Origin: Bedellia somnulentella
Taxonomy: Eukaryota; Arthropoda; Insecta; Lepidoptera; Bedelliidae
Direction of reading: 5' to 3'
Length of the DNA: 64,000 nucleotides
Assembly (NCBI GenBank): GCA_963576735.1
Contig: OY755175.1
Coordinates: 7,146,401 to 7,210,400 of the forward strand
In this document: one piece after another, positions 11,508 through 22,663 of the stretch
Numbering within the stretch: position 1 is the first letter of the stretch
Layout of the letters: every line of letters starts with the position of its first letter
Position numbers and translations under genes: made by a program
The notes under the pieces: model-generated
What the model saw: only the letters and a program-made list of their open reading frames with translations
Databases searched by the model: none
What the model was told of the DNA's origin: nothing

Positions 11508-11889
11508 GTTTAGCTTCGTTTGATAGCACAGTGGGTAGAACCACGCTTTTAGTGCAGATGATGAGGGTTCAAATCCAGTGTCGGGCTTACACCAATTGTT
11601 TTTTTCTAAAGTCATATGTGATTTTTGGGTTTTGGTTTATTTAGCATGGATGGTAACGGTGAGGTAAACATCGTGAGGGAACCCATATGGCTTATTTGTA
11701 CTTAGTCATGTGACGATGTATTTTTACTAACCGGCAATAACCCTGTCCCTATCAGTCAACCATCCAAGCAAAACGTGGGTACTCTTTACACTAGGTGACA
11801 ATGTCAAGTGATGTTCAAAAGTATTAGTACCAATGCTAACCCCTTCGGCGACATACGGCGTGAACGTTTCAGTTTCAGTTTAGCTTCGT
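11508..11889 (+). mobile_element. Family B tRNA-headed SINE with perfect 12-bp TSD
   Basis: The element spans 11520-11877, flanked by perfect GTTTAGCTTCGT copies at 11508-11519 and 11878-11889. The tRNA-like head has a box A (TGATAGCACAGTGGGTAGA) and a box B (GGTTCAAATCC). The body carries the family blocks CATCGTGAGGGAACCC, AAAACGTGGGTACTC and AACCCCTTCGG, then GGCGTGAACG at the 3' end. The perfect TSD supports target-primed insertion, though the body has diverged noticeably. Confidence 0.92.
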
Positions 11890-12400
11890 AATAATTTAAA
11901 ATAGCCCTTGTTGATTCAAATTGTCATTTACTACAATTATAATGCATGTGCAGTCTCGGCGTCGGGTAATTACTAGTTGTGAAGCGAGGACAAATGCTGT
12001 TTACAAGTTTAATTAATTGCAATGTCGAGAAGTCCGTTGATTGCTCTATTAAACTTTACATTTCTATTTTTCGATATCAAGAAGTACTTAAAAATTCTCT
12101 TTCCTTTGATCGTCGGCTGGTGACACCCGTACATATGAAGTTCGGCATGTACGTGTCTTCAGTCGTCAGGGTCAGCGTTAAAAGACGTTTAAAATAGTCT
12201 CATGAGTCTCATGACATAGTTAACTTTTCATCTTTTTAACTCTATGTTGCTAAGGCGGTGATACTATTAAATACCCTTTTATCCAACCAATCATTTGGGT
12301 GTACTGTTCACGTAAAAATATTACACTGAACGAGTTTAGATATACAGTCACGTGATGTTTAGAAAAAAATATCCTCATCCCACATACACGTATTAGAAAA
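11890..12400. other. Unassigned sequence
   Basis: No supported feature. A 72-codon plus-strand frame at 11979-12197 has no recognisable domain. Confidence 0.35.
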
Positions 12401-12419
12401 TAACAAAAAACACTATAAA

Positions 12420-12602
12420 TATCTCCCATCCATGTAAAGACTGCAATAACGATTGATTAGTACAAGGTGCGCCATCATTATGTGATCCGAGTAACAGTAA
12501 GTGATCTGCCGGAGCATGTTCGAGTGTACGGAGCACCTGTACTGCACCTCCTGTATCCTTTGAGGTAGCCGATACAGCTGGACATGGCGGGAAAATGTGC
12601 AT
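12420..12602 (-). CDS. Candidate coding exon, minus strand, unrecognised
   Basis: The minus strand is open from an ATG at 12600-12602 through a GC-balanced block. The peptide looks protein-like (SKDTGGAVQVLRTLEHAPAD, then HLLLLGSHNDGAPC), while the plus-strand frames of the same block carry many stops. A polypyrimidine stretch ending in CCATGTCCAG just inside the frame could be a 3' splice site, which would make this an internal exon rather than a start. I do not recognise the protein. It could also be a pseudogene or chance. Confidence 0.25.
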
Positions 12603-14135
12603 TAGATTTTTTATGAAGAATAAAGGCTATTATTTGGTTGAAGTTGAAAGAAAAGGGTCATGGAGAATCAGAATGTGTTAGTATTGTGTTTCAAGATATC
12701 AATGAATTGGCAGTTTTTTTTTAAAAACATTAAAGTAGAGAAATATAATATTGACAAATATTCAAATATTACCCCTAATTATCAGTACAGTACATTTTTT
12801 AAATAAAATTAATATTCTTGTCGTCGTCGTAGTATAAGGCTAAATGCGTCTTATTATATATGCCTATAAAAAAATATAAGATTAGAATATAGAATAGAAG
12901 TATGATAACAATAAAAAGTAAAATTAACTACAACAGTTAGTACTTAAACAGTAGAATAAAATATAAAAATATCAGTGTAAGTATGGAATGAAACCCAAGC
13001 AATTTATGAAATATTTTAAATCACGTAAATCCAACTATGTGAAATAATAATACTAATCGTTTATGAACTAAATATCAATTGTTACTAAATCTCTCAAGAA
13101 TTACACGTTTCTGCAATCACATTCCATACACAAAAATGTTGCATTACAAGTATAATCAATGAAGAAACAAAACAGAGCTGCACTACCCGGGTGTATAATT
13201 TTGCATAAATTCCAATATCCTTATAAAATTGCAAAAGTGATTTGCCACGACGAGGTCAGCTGAGGCAGGCACGGTGTCGATGTAGCGCGTTTTTGTGCGT
13301 CGGATTCGCGGTAGTCGCGTTATAGCGCATAAACGTTACACCTCTTTAATGACGCTAAATATATTGCTCGCGAGAATCCGCCGCTTTGGTAATTCCACGA
13401 GAACTGCCTGACTGCCTGTTCGGACGCTTCCAACCACGTCCGCTGCAGCGCTATTCTTAAAAGGTTATAAGTGTTCACTTTGGTCTTAACGGTAGTGAAG
13501 AAAATAAAGAACTCTTTGTAGATTTGAATTCAGTTTCTATCAAATAGGTTTAGATGTTTGTATGGCATTTGGACTGCGTGTAACAGAAGAATAAGTACTT
13601 TTACTGAACAGCACCTATTATTGGTGACACGGTCACATTTTGCATGGTTTATCACTTGACTGGGTGGGGTTAGAAAGAAAGTAGTCCCAGTTCGATTTAA
13701 ATTTTAACCAGTGCCTTTCTGCATCGGATGGTTCTCCCCACTTAGCTAGCTAGGATGTTCAATTTCAATTAATAATTGCAAATAAAATCAATTGAATTCC
13801 TAAATTGAAAAGCTTGATAAATCAACCGCACAAGACTAAGGAAGACTAAAAACCAATTCGGGATTTAAATTCTTGATTTACCATTATAAGGGTAAGCTTC
13901 CTTTCACTGAGCTACTTGTGTTTCTCGGCCTAGGCTACAGTACGTTGCCTTGTTTTGCTTCAATGACTACAAACTGAACGTACTCATATTGTAAAATATG
14001 CTGTTTGAGAATGCTTTATTATTCTGCTAAGCAACATTTTTAATATCTTTACACACAGTATTTGGTTTCAAAATTCATTTTTATGACTTCTAAAGCTGTT
14101 GCCATGATTTAAACACCGAAAAACCTCAGTATCGT
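12603..14135. other. Unassigned sequence with mixed composition
   Basis: AT-rich to 13200, then a more complex patch (13240-13460, CpG-containing), then AT-rich again. No exon, RNA gene or assigned repeat. Confidence 0.35.
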
Positions 14136-15060
14136 ATCACATACATGAAACAAGAAATGATGATTGTTCGCGAACAGAACGGAGGTGTCGGTGTAACCAA
14201 TTAGAAATGACCGCATCGAAAGCAAAGGAGACGAAATCGAGCATGGCAAATTGTGACGACGCGAGGCATTGCCATGCTATCGGCTGGCTAATGGCCACCC
14301 TCTCTTTATTGATTGAAGCTGGCAGACGGGCAATAAAAAGCGTCAGAGCTCGTAAACTGGCACTCGAACCATCGCTACCGGCGCCCGCGATCAGATCAAA
14401 CAACACCGCCTGAAAGGAACCGCGCAGCCGCAGCGCTCCTTGCCTTGTCAACGCATCAAGACACATTACCTTTACTTACATCCAGCTCATATTAACTGCC
14501 GACCGTTAAACATACAAGTTTCGTTCCAAGCCAGACGTATCAATGAAACGAGACAAGTTAATTTCGAGGGCAGACGAGATGCAGCGATATTATGCATGCA
14601 CAGTTTAAAGTTTAAGTCTTAATCCCGTTGGGCTGGAACTTGCCCAAAAACTGCGGTTGTCTCAAGACGCAGAGTCGCCATTTTAATTGGTCGTATTAAC
14701 GCTGAGCTCCTTATTAATAGCACGATTATTTGCGGGACGCCCAATTCCCTTGGGGTTCTTTAGCGTAGTGCGGACTTGTGTCAGACCTCTTGATACTATA
14801 AAGATTAAATTCACAGTTTTATATTTAGACTGACTGCAATTTCCCATTGCGAGATTATGCGGAGCACTTTAGCAAGGTGAACGATCTGTGATAGCCGCTA
14901 AATCGTTTCGTATCAATGCTGAATGTACGCAGGTCGAAGTCTGTCGGACGCGAACCGAGTTCGGTGATCAATATGTTCTGGAGGTGTCGGCCGGAGATAT
15001 GGGCCACTCTCTCCGCCTGATGGTTTCTATCAACTGAGCAGTGCATCTTATTTGCTAACG
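14136..15060. promoter_or_regulatory. High-complexity unique block, candidate cis-regulatory DNA
   Basis: About 900 bp of GC-balanced, non-repetitive sequence in AT-rich surroundings. It contains homeodomain-type cores (CCAATTAG, TTTATTGATTG, GGCAATAAAAAG) and no convincing frame: the ORFs at 14137-14466 and 14855-15046 have no domain. Blocks like this in insect gene deserts are often conserved enhancers. This is an inference only. Confidence 0.25.
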
Positions 15061-15180
15061 AAAGTACAGGTGAACTAAAAATGTACTTCAGTTTATATTT
15101 TGAATATTATTATGTATATGAATTTTTGTACTCTTTCTTTTACGACGATAGGGGGCATTACTATTGTATCGATGCACTTT

Positions 15181-15285
15181 TCAAGCCAAACTTGGGTATT
15201 CTAACCAGCAGGTGGCAAAAATTTCACATGATGTTCAGAAGTATTAGAACCTTTGCCACACCTTCGGAGAATTACGGCGCGAACG
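15181..15285 (+). repeat. Family B SINE 3' relic
   Basis: Matches the 3' third of family B: CACATGATGTTCAGAAGTAT, the degraded CCTTCGGAGAATTACGGCG hairpin end, then CGAACG. The tRNA head is absent. Confidence 0.65.
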
Positions 15286-16817
15286 ATAAGTTGGGTTTAG
15301 CAGATCGGTTCTGTTCTTTTTTGTTTGTACAACTGAAATATAATCGCTGAAAGAGTGGAAGAGGAAGATACTAATAACTCTGAAAATCACATGTCATTTT
15401 GTTATCTGTTTCAGAGTACGTGATTGAGGGAAAGCTCTTTAGCCGTTTAGAATGAAAACACCTTCACATGGCGAAGTACAACTCAGTTCAGTTAATTTCC
15501 TCAGGCATTGCTTACTTACTTACCCTGAAAATTAAACACAATTCGACTTAAGAAATGATAAATTTCTCTGGCCCCGAAATTTGGCCTCACGCTGAATTTA
15601 ATGAAATCATTGATGAGAATAAGTGTATCTGCATCATAAAAATGAAATCCTTCTCAATTCTTACTACATATATATTTTTCTAATCGGTAAAAATATAAAA
15701 AAGAAATATGCAAGCATGCCCATCCCCATATTACTCTTATGTTTCTACCAAAGGTTTCCACAAAAACCTATAATATTAAATAATTCTCGACGATGTTATT
15801 ACAACGTGCATGTACCGAATCAAACGGCTCATTCCTCAATTCGCATATCTCAAATTCACGGCAGAATCTTCGTAAACATTAGTGTACTCAGCCCGGGAGC
15901 TGGTCAGAGAAGCCGATGTTGACTCAGCGAGTGCAGGCAATTAAGATACACCAATATGAAGACACTACACTCAAGTGTTTTCTAATTACGGCCACCATCC
16001 ATCACCCAGCGCCGGCGCACTCCGCCAATCAATTGCATTGCATCGCGTGCATACACTTTTCCAACCTCGATAATAATAGGCATTTTATTGCCCTTAATGG
16101 AGTCTCTAGGGCCCGGTTAATGCTCAGCATTTGGTATCGCCACTTTTAATTTCGGCTAATGTATGCAAGGAACCAGGAAGTGGAATATACAAGTTTGAAG
16201 GTCCAATCAATTAAGCTGATGATTCGATAGTTGTAATGAATTGTAATGGAATGTAAGTGATATTTCAAAGTGCCCTCGAAATAGCTTTTAAGTAATAGTT
16301 TTGTGTTGGCTCGATTATGAATTTTATGGCATGAAGTTTTTGATTTAGTAACTACATTTTTTATAGTGAAAACATGGAAGTCTAGTTTTTCCTCACACGT
16401 ATTTAAGCTTAGCCATTTCGTAACACGCGATACTTGAAAATTCATGTAAATGTAGGCACATGATTTTATAACAATTTCTTGTAAAGAACTGTGTGTTAAG
16501 TGTGACTTACACTATATACGATCATACACCCTTTCTTTGCGTGTTGGTGGCGAGAAATTAAGGCTACTGCTTAGTAATCAAGCATTATGCATACTAGAAT
16601 ATAGACTATAAAATAAACAGGAATTTTAATTAGACTATTTTTTGCAGGTGTACTCCTCGTACTACGTGTACCAATTTTTTACTCATGTTATTTGAATAAG
16701 TCCAAAAAATATAATGTCTGTTTCATCCTTCAGCCGTGGAAATTTCAGAAACCCAATCCTTTGAATCCCTCAGATTTTTAATATTTTCCAACACCATTCG
16801 TTTTATGGTAAGTTCTT
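15286..16817. other. Unassigned sequence
   Basis: No supported exon or repeat. A more GC-balanced unique patch lies at about 15780-16130 (CTCAGCCCGGGAGCTGG and on) without coding signal. The remainder is AT-rich. Confidence 0.35.
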
Positions 16818-17167
16818 TGTAAGTAACCGTGATATCTCAATGGACATAAGAACTCTCGTCTGTCATGCCGACAGGCGCCGGTTCGAACCCCGAGTCGGGC
16901 CTATCAATGTATCTATTCTTAAGTTATATGTGTGGTTAATTTATTATGGTTATTAACGGCGAGGAAAAACATCGTGAGGGAACCCACATGACAGAGTTGT
17001 ACTTAGTTATGTGTCAGTGTGTTTGTACTAAATGGCGATAGGTCTGGCCCTTAAAAAGTGAGTACATTGTCCAAGCAAAACATGGGTAGGTACTCTTAAT
17101 ACCAGGTATTATTTCCAAAACCATTTCGAGGACATGCGGTGGCGTGAACGTTTAAGTCTGTAAGTAA
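16818..17167 (+). mobile_element. Family B tRNA-headed SINE with 9-bp TSD
   Basis: The element covers 16827-17158 between TGTAAGTAA copies at 16818-16826 and 17159-17167. The head keeps a strong box B (GGTTCGAACCCCGAG) and box A (GATATCTCAATGGACA). The body and the GGCGTGAACG end match family B with scattered substitutions. Confidence 0.88.
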
Positions 17168-17489
17168 ATGTTGATCCTCATTAAAGATGTGTTGTTGTTT
17201 GAACTTTTTAATATTTGATAATAATATTTCCTGTGATGCCTTCAATTTGGACTCGAAACCTGTGACGTTTTAGTGAGTCGAATAAACGAATGAATGTTTC
17301 TTTCCGTCGTTGATACCACTGCGTCAAGATCAAGAAACACAAAGGGTTGATTCTAATCGGACAGGTGGGTAATTCTTGACATACGCCAGCGAGCCTCGCA
17401 TTCCAGCCACAGCCACAGATTCCGAGGAACATGTTTGCTGGATCAGGATGTATCTGCTAAATCAATTTCTTCTTATTTCACAGAACAAT
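17168..17489. other. Unassigned sequence
   Basis: No exon or repeat supported. The short minus frame at 17208-17432 has no domain. Confidence 0.35.
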
Positions 17490-18405
17490 TATACATACAT
17501 ACGGCCATAAATCCCAAAAGAGGTAGCCAGCGCTTTAGAGCAAGAAACTCCTCAGCCACATTTGAAAGTGGATCGGGGACAAAATGGTAGAAATAAAGTA
17601 TCGTTGGTGATGAAATTTTACATTCTAAAAATGATTTCTATCTGATCTTAAAAACTTTATCTTAGCCGTTTTTTACCAACAATTATATCTACATTGGCTT
17701 GGCTCTTTTTCAACTACTTGGAACCACACCGCGAATCATATCAAAACAAGCCGATGATCATCTTATCTGCAATGACGGATGAATGATTGCGCAAACAAAT
17801 TCGCTCTATCATAAATCATAATTTGAAATGATTGAGTAATACAAATCAGGTGGCCTATTACGAAATTGGTGTGATTCGCCGGAGACGGTACACCCAAAGT
17901 GATCACTGATCAATGATCATCAGAGGCATGTCCGTAAATCATGATCAAGCGATGATCGAACGCGATTCGACGTCAGATTAGGACGCTCCTAGCTTTTTGT
18001 TTGTAATTTGTGAATGCCGCCGGATGGTTGGATGACTTGCGCGTACGGTCGGCAGCTCTATGGTGAAAGATCGTTTGAACAACATTAATGTTCAGTTAGT
18101 TAGGTAATTTATCAGTTATTGTTTTGTGTGGCTCGTCTTTTGACCGAAAATGGTATGCCATTGTTGAGTGTTCGTGGTACTGATTGAACAGACAGTCATA
18201 TTAAGATAACGGATGCCAGACAAACCTATTTATGTAAGAAATATTTTGAAGCTATTTATATTTAGATAGCAGCTATAACACTTTAGTATCGTTGGTGATG
18301 GGTCTCCAACCGCATCGCCCAAAAACCACTTAAAAAGGCCCATACCCTTAGTTGCCTCTTACGACACCCGTGGGAGATAGGAGTAGTGACATTCTAAGCA
18401 AATAT
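17490..18405 (-). mobile_element. Family A SINE-like element split by a 672-bp insertion
   Basis: The 3' part (17490-17612, starting with the inverted (TATG)n tail and CGGCCATAAATCCC) and the 5' part (18285-18405, ending at GACATTCTAAGC) belong to one minus-strand copy. The 16-mer AGTATCGTTGGTGATG occurs at 17597-17612 and again at 18285-18300, so the material between was inserted into this copy. Confidence 0.85.
17613..18284. mobile_element. 672-bp insertion of unknown origin flanked by a 16-bp TSD
   Basis: This segment lies between perfect 16-bp duplications within a family A copy. It has no terminal inverted repeat, no obvious A- or (TATG)n tail and no open frame. Its middle (17740-18000) is GC-balanced and rich in TGATCA and GATGATC motifs. 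It could be the 5'-truncated end of an unknown retroelement or a retrocopy of a non-coding transcript. Confidence 0.6.
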
Positions 18406-18519
18406 AAACAAATAATTCAATACACATCAAAAAAGTTTGAAGAATGCCGCGAGCTATCGTAGGAGTGTGTTTATTTTATTACAAACTAGCGACCCGCCCC
18501 GGCTTCGCACGGGTGCAAT

Positions 18520-18908
18520 GCAAAATATACATAACATAACATAAACGTTCACGCCGTTTATCCCCGAAGGGGTTGGCAGAGGTACCAATACTCCTGAACT
18601 CACATGGCAAGCGCCATCTAGTTTCCAGAGAAGGTACCCACGTTTTGCTTAGACAGTGTACTCACGTGATAGGGGGCAGGCCTATCGCCGTTTTGTACGA
18701 ATACACTGTCACATGACTAAGTACAACTCAGCCATGTGGGTTTCCTCACGATGTTTTCCCTCACCGTTAGCAACCATGATAAATTAACCACACATATGAC
18801 TTTTAGAAAAGACAAATTGGTGTAGGCCCGTCCCAGGATTGGAACTCACGCCCTTCTGTTTTGCGGGCGGGTGTTCTATCCACTGGACTATCATGTCGCA
18901 AAATATAC
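18520..18908 (-). mobile_element. Family B tRNA-headed SINE, full length, 11-bp TSD, nested in the Helitron
   Basis: The SINE proper is 18531-18897 (367 bp), between perfect GCAAAATATAC copies at 18520-18530 and 18898-18908. The 3' tail is (TTATG)n, read here as ACATAACATAACATAAACG. The head, at the right end, has a tRNA-like arm with TAGTCCAGTGG-type box A. The sequence is nearly identical in type to the copy at 60645, including the ACTAGATGGCG block. Confidence 0.93.
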
Positions 18909-18911
18909 CTA

Positions 18912-19319
18912 CTACAGAATGTCCTTATACACAACGTTCACAGCTTTTTTGTCATTAGCCAATACAAACATGTTTTGCTTAGACGTTACTCTTGACAGCG
19001 CGACATATAATTGGCCATGTGAAAAACACTCAACACTCAAGTCTAATCCTGCAACGTTAAAAGTTTGACCCTGCGATTTATTAATGGTCATTGCAAAAGA
19101 TATCTTTACCGGAAATTGTAGGCGTTTAAATTGGAACGGTAAATCTGATGGTATCAGAGGAATTCGGGGAATTAGTACATCTTCTCCGGTACCACATCCG
19201 GTGAGTATTGTGCACTCTATTGTGAATTTTTTTAGTGATTTTACCAGCAAACGTGTGCCATTGCAGAGCTTAGGAGGATTCAGATTTCTTAATAAAATAA
19301 CAGGACAACCTACTTTCAC
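18912..19319 (-). pseudogene. Helitron helicase C-terminal remnant (PIF1-like)
   Basis: A 136-codon frame encodes the end of the PIF1-type helicase domain of a Helitron RepHel protein. The SF1B motifs are visible: FAMTINKSQGQT (motif V region) at about residues 75-86 and HGQLYVALSRV (motif VI) at about residues 100-110. In an intact element this domain unwinds the donor strand during rolling-circle transposition. Here the upstream ATPase motifs (Walker A and B) and the Rep HUH domain are absent, and the ATG is internal to the family sequence rather than a true start. It is a relic and not expected to act. Confidence 0.88.
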
Positions 19320-19444
19320 ACTCTCAATAAAAATTAAAAGATAATCAACAACAAAAGATACTTATTCTATTCAGTTTAATTAATTCTTGATATTTTCCTC
19401 GCTAGAGAGCTCCGATAAACGCGTGCGATCGCTGCAAATCATAA

Positions 19445-19720
19445 AGTGCTGTAAGGCGAAGCGTTTTTTTTTTTGTTTACCGGTGGGGAAATCCTCTCTC
19501 GAGCGACGGGGGTATGTCGGACTTTTACCGACTAAAACCCACCGGTTCGGTGCTGCTGGCCCTGCGGCCTATGCGGCGTCACCTTAATATGTTGTGCCGG
19601 GCGTGTAAGTGTAAAAGGAGTGTACCTTAGCTAAGTCGGATAGGGAAGGCGAAGCGCGGCCATCATCGACGCGATATTTATAGGCACGCGCCGCCCGGCG
19701 CAAACAACTACGACCCTGCA
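19445..19720. repeat. GC-rich dispersed repeat block within the Helitron interior
   Basis: The block CCGGTGGGGAAATCCTC, then GACTTTTACCGACTAAAACC and CACCGGTTCGGTGCTGC, resembles a dispersed GC-rich repeat that I recall from lepidopteran genomes, where a GGGGAAATC box precedes a TTACTGACTAAAAACCACC box. It is GC-rich in AT-rich surroundings, sits inside the Helitron boundaries, and is either captured or nested. No TSD was found. Confidence 0.4.
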
Positions 19721-20244
19721 TTTTAAATTTGTAATATCTTTGGTAATATTCACTTAAATTACATGCTGTAAAAAGCATATTGATCTATAATAAATGCAAA
19801 ATTTATTTAAGGTACTTAATAGGATAAGGATTAATGCTGTATTGTTTAAAATCACTTCGTAAATAACCATTTTTTAGTAAAGAATAAAAATGGTTATGCT
19901 GGGTTATCCCTAAGAGATAGACATATAGCATCGCGGACTTTTTTGTTGAACTTTTTAAGGTGAACAATACTGTAGTACATTATTTTGGTCTATCTCGTAG
20001 GGTTCAGCCAGCGTTTGCAATATAAGCGCAAAAAAACGTGCTTATTTACGACATCACATTAGAAACCTTTAAATTTATCAGTGTTTCTCTACTATATTAT
20101 GCATTTATTATACATACAAACCTTTCTTAAGAATCACTCTATCTATTAAAAAAAACCGCATCAAAATCCGTTGCGTAGTTTTAAAGATCTAAGCATACAT
20201 ACGGACATACAGCGAAAGCGACTTTGTTTTATACTATGTATTGA

Positions 20245-20472
20245 TAATTATAGATAAAGATTTTATTTTTTTATGAAACGTCATTTTGGCCATATGAGAT
20301 TACATTGGTGAGAACATAAAATTTAAGTAGTTAGCAGTTGGTATATTTTAGTTTTCTATAGAATTACAAATACTTGATTAAAATAAAATATGGTCATAGC
20401 ACATAGATCAAGATAGCCCCGAGAAAAACTCAAGGACCAGAGGCTAGGTTCCTAACTACTAGAGCACAGCTC
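20245..20472. other. Unassigned AT-rich sequence
   Basis: No feature seen. Confidence 0.4.
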
Positions 20473-20860
20473 AGTACTTTATTTTATTTTATTATCTTTG
20501 GGGGGCTTACAGCTAAATTTACAATATAAAATAATAACATAGGCAGAAATAGGCCAATAACAAGCTCCCACATATGCATAAAAATAAAGAAAATCGAAAA
20601 CAACAGAGAAACAGAAGGCTTAACTAAAAAAGGAATTTAACTAATTAATAAAACAACAGCAAGAAAAATGCACCGAAACAAATGATGTGATAAAACAATA
20701 TTCGGCAACAGCAATAGCTAATTTGAATTACTAAAATTTTAAAAAAAGTCATTTGCAAAGGCATTTGTACGTGTAGTATCCAGGTCCATTCATGTAAGGA
20801 TTTCATAATTGATGAAACAAAATAGAATAAAAAAGTCTTTATTTCACATCATAATTAAAA
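20473..20860 (-). mobile_element. Probable LINE 3' end relic(s)
   Basis: An inverted A-rich tail (TTTATTTTATTTTATTA) and the GGGGGGCTTACAGC block match, in reverse, the LINE 3' end at 6658-6723. A second candidate 3' end (AATAAAGACTTTTTT on the minus strand) lies at 20825-20850. Upstream coding sequence is not recognisable, so extents are approximate. Confidence 0.4.
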
Positions 20861-21268
20861 CATGCTACAGATATTGAATATCAACTCAACTCACTCAAAT
20901 ATTCTTGTAAGCGCAAACCACATCACGTTTTGCACAAAAGGACCCTTGCAAAACTCGCTAACCACACAAAAAGCAGAAGCGAGAAGTCAAAATATTTAGA
21001 AGAATCAAAGCCTCACATCACAAGACGCTAAGAAGTCCTTCGTCACATCCGTATGACATGTGTACGAAGTGTATAATCCGTGAATGAATAACGCTAAACG
21101 GTGCGGTAATCCGTCATGGCCGCGCGGTGAGCTTGACATACGTACAAAAGGACAATAGCACACTCTACGTTGAGCCAAAGCCACACCCGCCAATGTAGGG
21201 GGAATGTTTTGAGGATGAGATTTTTAAGTATTTTTGATGGGTTCTTTCAGTTTTATTTTAAACTTAGT
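20861..21268. other. Unassigned sequence
   Basis: The minus frame at 21005-21193 has no domain. No repeat assigned. Confidence 0.35.
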
Positions 21269-21481
21269 AACTCAAACGTTCCCATCATGTATATCGAAAG
21301 GGGTTTGTTGTAGTACTTTTACTTCTGAACATCACATGAGGTTTATGAACTATCAAATACACACTAAATTAATAACAGAGATGACTTTAGAAAAGACGAA
21401 TTGGTGTAGACCCTGACCCGGGATTTGAACGCACGCCTCTCTGCATGAAAGGCGAGTGTTCTACCCATTGAGCTATCACGG
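21269..21481 (-). mobile_element. Family B tRNA-headed SINE, internally deleted
   Basis: The head at the right end is well preserved: box A TAGCTCAATGGGTAGAACAC and box B GTTCAAATCCCGGGTC on the minus strand. The 3' end at the left keeps AACGTT and a degraded hairpin. Much of the body between the TCACATGA block and the AATAAC block is missing. The minus open frame over the head is only the translated tRNA-like sequence. Confidence 0.85.
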
Positions 21482-22092
21482 TTACTACTTCATACTTAGT
21501 TACTACTTTCCAATATACGATATCACTGTACACATATACTGGTCGACACACGGTTTGCGTTACATTATTTTCATGACTTAACATCCCTTTTCATCTCTCA
21601 TAAATTTTCCTCGGGAAATTACAAACCGGTGACTACCAGTTCCGGGTAAGCATAAAAATAGAGCTACTACATCGGTGGTTATCAAATATTTCAATTCTAT
21701 TTCAATAACTAGATATATTAATGACAAAAATCCAGAAATCAGACAATTGGAAAGGAATCTGGTTAGTATCGGCTATCAATATTTCCAGCCTGTTACATTT
21801 CATTGTAATCGATGGCTGTCAGCATTATTTATCCACTGCCATTCCGCTATTTGCAGGTGCATCATGCATTTACAATATTGCAAAAAATACATCGAGCATT
21901 TTTCAGTGTTTCAAAATATAAAAATATATTTTCTATTATGTTCAGCTGCTGTGGCAAAAACATAAACTGGAGTTTTTTATTCACATTTTGTTTGAAATCT
22001 TTTGTATCCCTCATCCATTTATTATTCGCTAATATTGTATTGTGCAATTTAGTACATGTCGCAGTCATTTACTTAAATTAATTTGCCTATCT
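21482..22092. other. Unassigned AT-rich sequence
   Basis: Overlapping short frames at 21675-22081 have no recognisable domain, and no repeat was assigned. Confidence 0.35.
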
Positions 22093-22094
22093 AT

Positions 22095-22663
22095 ACTTGG
22101 ACTGAAAAAAAAAAAAACAAAATATATTTTTTAAAATACGTGTAAGTGCAATGAATAAAAAATATGAACCTTCTACTTAAAATTGGGACTAAACTAAATT
22201 TATACGCAATGACAAAATTTATCATGGTTGTTAACGGTGAGGGAAAACATCGTGAGGAAACCCACATGGCTGAGTTGTACTTAGTCATGTGACAGTGTAT
22301 TCGTACAAAACGGCGATAGGCCTGCCCCCTATCACGTGAGTACACTGTCCATGCAAAACGTGGGTACTCTGAACACCAGGTGACAAAGTCACGTGATGTT
22401 CAGAAGTATTAGTACCTCTGCCAACCCCTTCGGGGATATTCGGCGTGAACGTTTATGTTATGTTATGTTATGTTATGTTATGTCAAAACTTAAGGTGGCC
22501 GGCACAGGCCTGTGATTTCATAATTGATGAAAGTGCCGGCCACCTTAAGTTTTGACCTTGCGTATAAATTTAGTTTAGTCCCAATTTTAAGTAGAAGGTC
22601 CATATTTTTTATTCATTGCACATATTTTAAAAAATATATTTTGTTGTTTTTTTCAGTCCAAGT
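22095..22663. mobile_element. Palindromic MITE with nested family B SINE
   Basis: Terminal ACTTGGACTGAAAA at the left matches TTTTCAGTCCAAGT at the right. The inverted arms run for about 120 bp and continue inward through GGTGGCCGGCAC and GTGCCGGCCACC to a ~30-nt loop. An AT dinucleotide flanks both ends (22093-22094 and 22664-22665). The left arm is interrupted by a SINE at about 22218-22481. The element encodes nothing, so it is a non-autonomous foldback or MITE. Confidence 0.82.
22218..22481 (+). mobile_element. Family B SINE, 5'-truncated, nested in the palindromic MITE
   Basis: It starts inside the body (TTATCATGGTTGTTAACGG) without the tRNA head, and ends in GGCGTGAACG and a (TTATG)n tail at 22455-22481. 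TSD candidates are TGACAAAATTT on the left and TGTCAAAACTT on the right. The sequence is close to the copy at 36419. Confidence 0.88.

Larger units (their letters stand above)
18486..20244 (-). mobile_element. Helitron, internally deleted, with nested SINE
   Basis: On the minus strand the element starts with TCAATACATAGTATAAAAC at 20244 and ends with CTAG at 18486. The flanking bases are A upstream and T downstream, as expected for Helitron insertion into AT. Just inside the 3' end, a short CCCG/CGGG hairpin precedes GCGGGTCGCTAG. The interior keeps only the last part of the Rep/helicase polyprotein (18912-19319). The replication-initiator domain is missing, so the copy is non-autonomous. A family B SINE interrupts it at 18531-18897. 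Both termini resemble ends I recall from lepidopteran Helitrons. Confidence 0.8.

Noticed and set aside
22514..22532. 19-bp match GATTTCATAATTGATGAAA to 20799-20817
   Set aside because: The string is itself self-complementary and AT-rich; with no flanking similarity it is probably chance or part of an unrelated hairpin.
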